A stretch of DNA of 6,117 nt from a bacterium (GTDB lineage Bacteria > Oederibacteriota > PGYV01 > DSBP01), in NCBI GenBank assembly GCA_011049465.1, contig DSBP01000107.1, positions 1-6,117 on the forward strand. Direction: 5' to 3'. Positions 6,098 through 6,117 of the stretch are shown here, piece by piece. Numbering within the stretch: the first letter of the stretch is position 1; every line of letters starts with the position of its first letter. The translations under genes were made by a program, and so were the position numbers. Below the pieces are notes generated by a model that was given only the letters and a program-made list of their open reading frames with translations, was not told the DNA's origin and made no database searches.

Positions 6098-6117
6098 GTT
6101 TTTGTCCTTTTTTATGC

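Overview
The window holds a bacterial macromolecular-synthesis operon read entirely on the minus strand, from right to left: rpsU (ribosomal protein bS21), a 3-methyladenine DNA glycosylase, a NIF3-family protein, a DUF188 (YaiI/YqxD) protein, dnaG (primase) and rpoD (primary sigma factor). Past rpoD, the left edge carries the first 27 codons of a probable glycosyltransferase family 9 (heptosyltransferase-like) gene. Coding density is very high. No tRNA, rRNA, CRISPR, IS or phage feature is visible, and no gene-free stretch exceeds about 120 bases.

Organism: a Gram-negative-type bacterium is the best guess. RpoD has a long non-conserved region (about 210 residues) between regions 1.2 and 2, as in proteobacterial-type sigma70 and unlike short Bacillus SigA, and the next gene resembles an LPS-type GT9 transferase. 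The gene order is a composite: rpsU...dnaG-rpoD as in Escherichia coli, and DUF188-dnaG-sigma as in Bacillus subtilis (yqxD-dnaG-sigA). A deltaproteobacterial, Nitrospirota-like or uncultured candidate-phylum origin would fit; the sequence alone does not settle it.

Layout and control: a perfect consensus sigma70 promoter (TTGACA, 17 bp, TATAAT) at 6069-6097 drives rpsU through a leader of about 65 nt with a strong Shine-Dalgarno. Just after the rpsU stop lies a terminator-like hairpin (5766-5796), placed like the known rpsU-dnaG terminator of E. coli, which lets S21 be made in excess of primase and sigma. The downstream genes abut or overlap (0, about 4, 4 and 8 bp) and three of them start with GTG or TTG, which suggests translational coupling and modest expression.

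Points most worth a second look: a G6 run at the NIF3/DUF188 junction whose length decides between separate genes, a 71-bp overlap or a fused protein; a terminator-shaped hairpin lying inside the first codons of the GT9 gene; and a glycosylase start that must be moved 123 bp inward from the longest ORF. No convincing new defence or mobile system is present; this is mostly a core housekeeping region with an unusual set of inserted genes.
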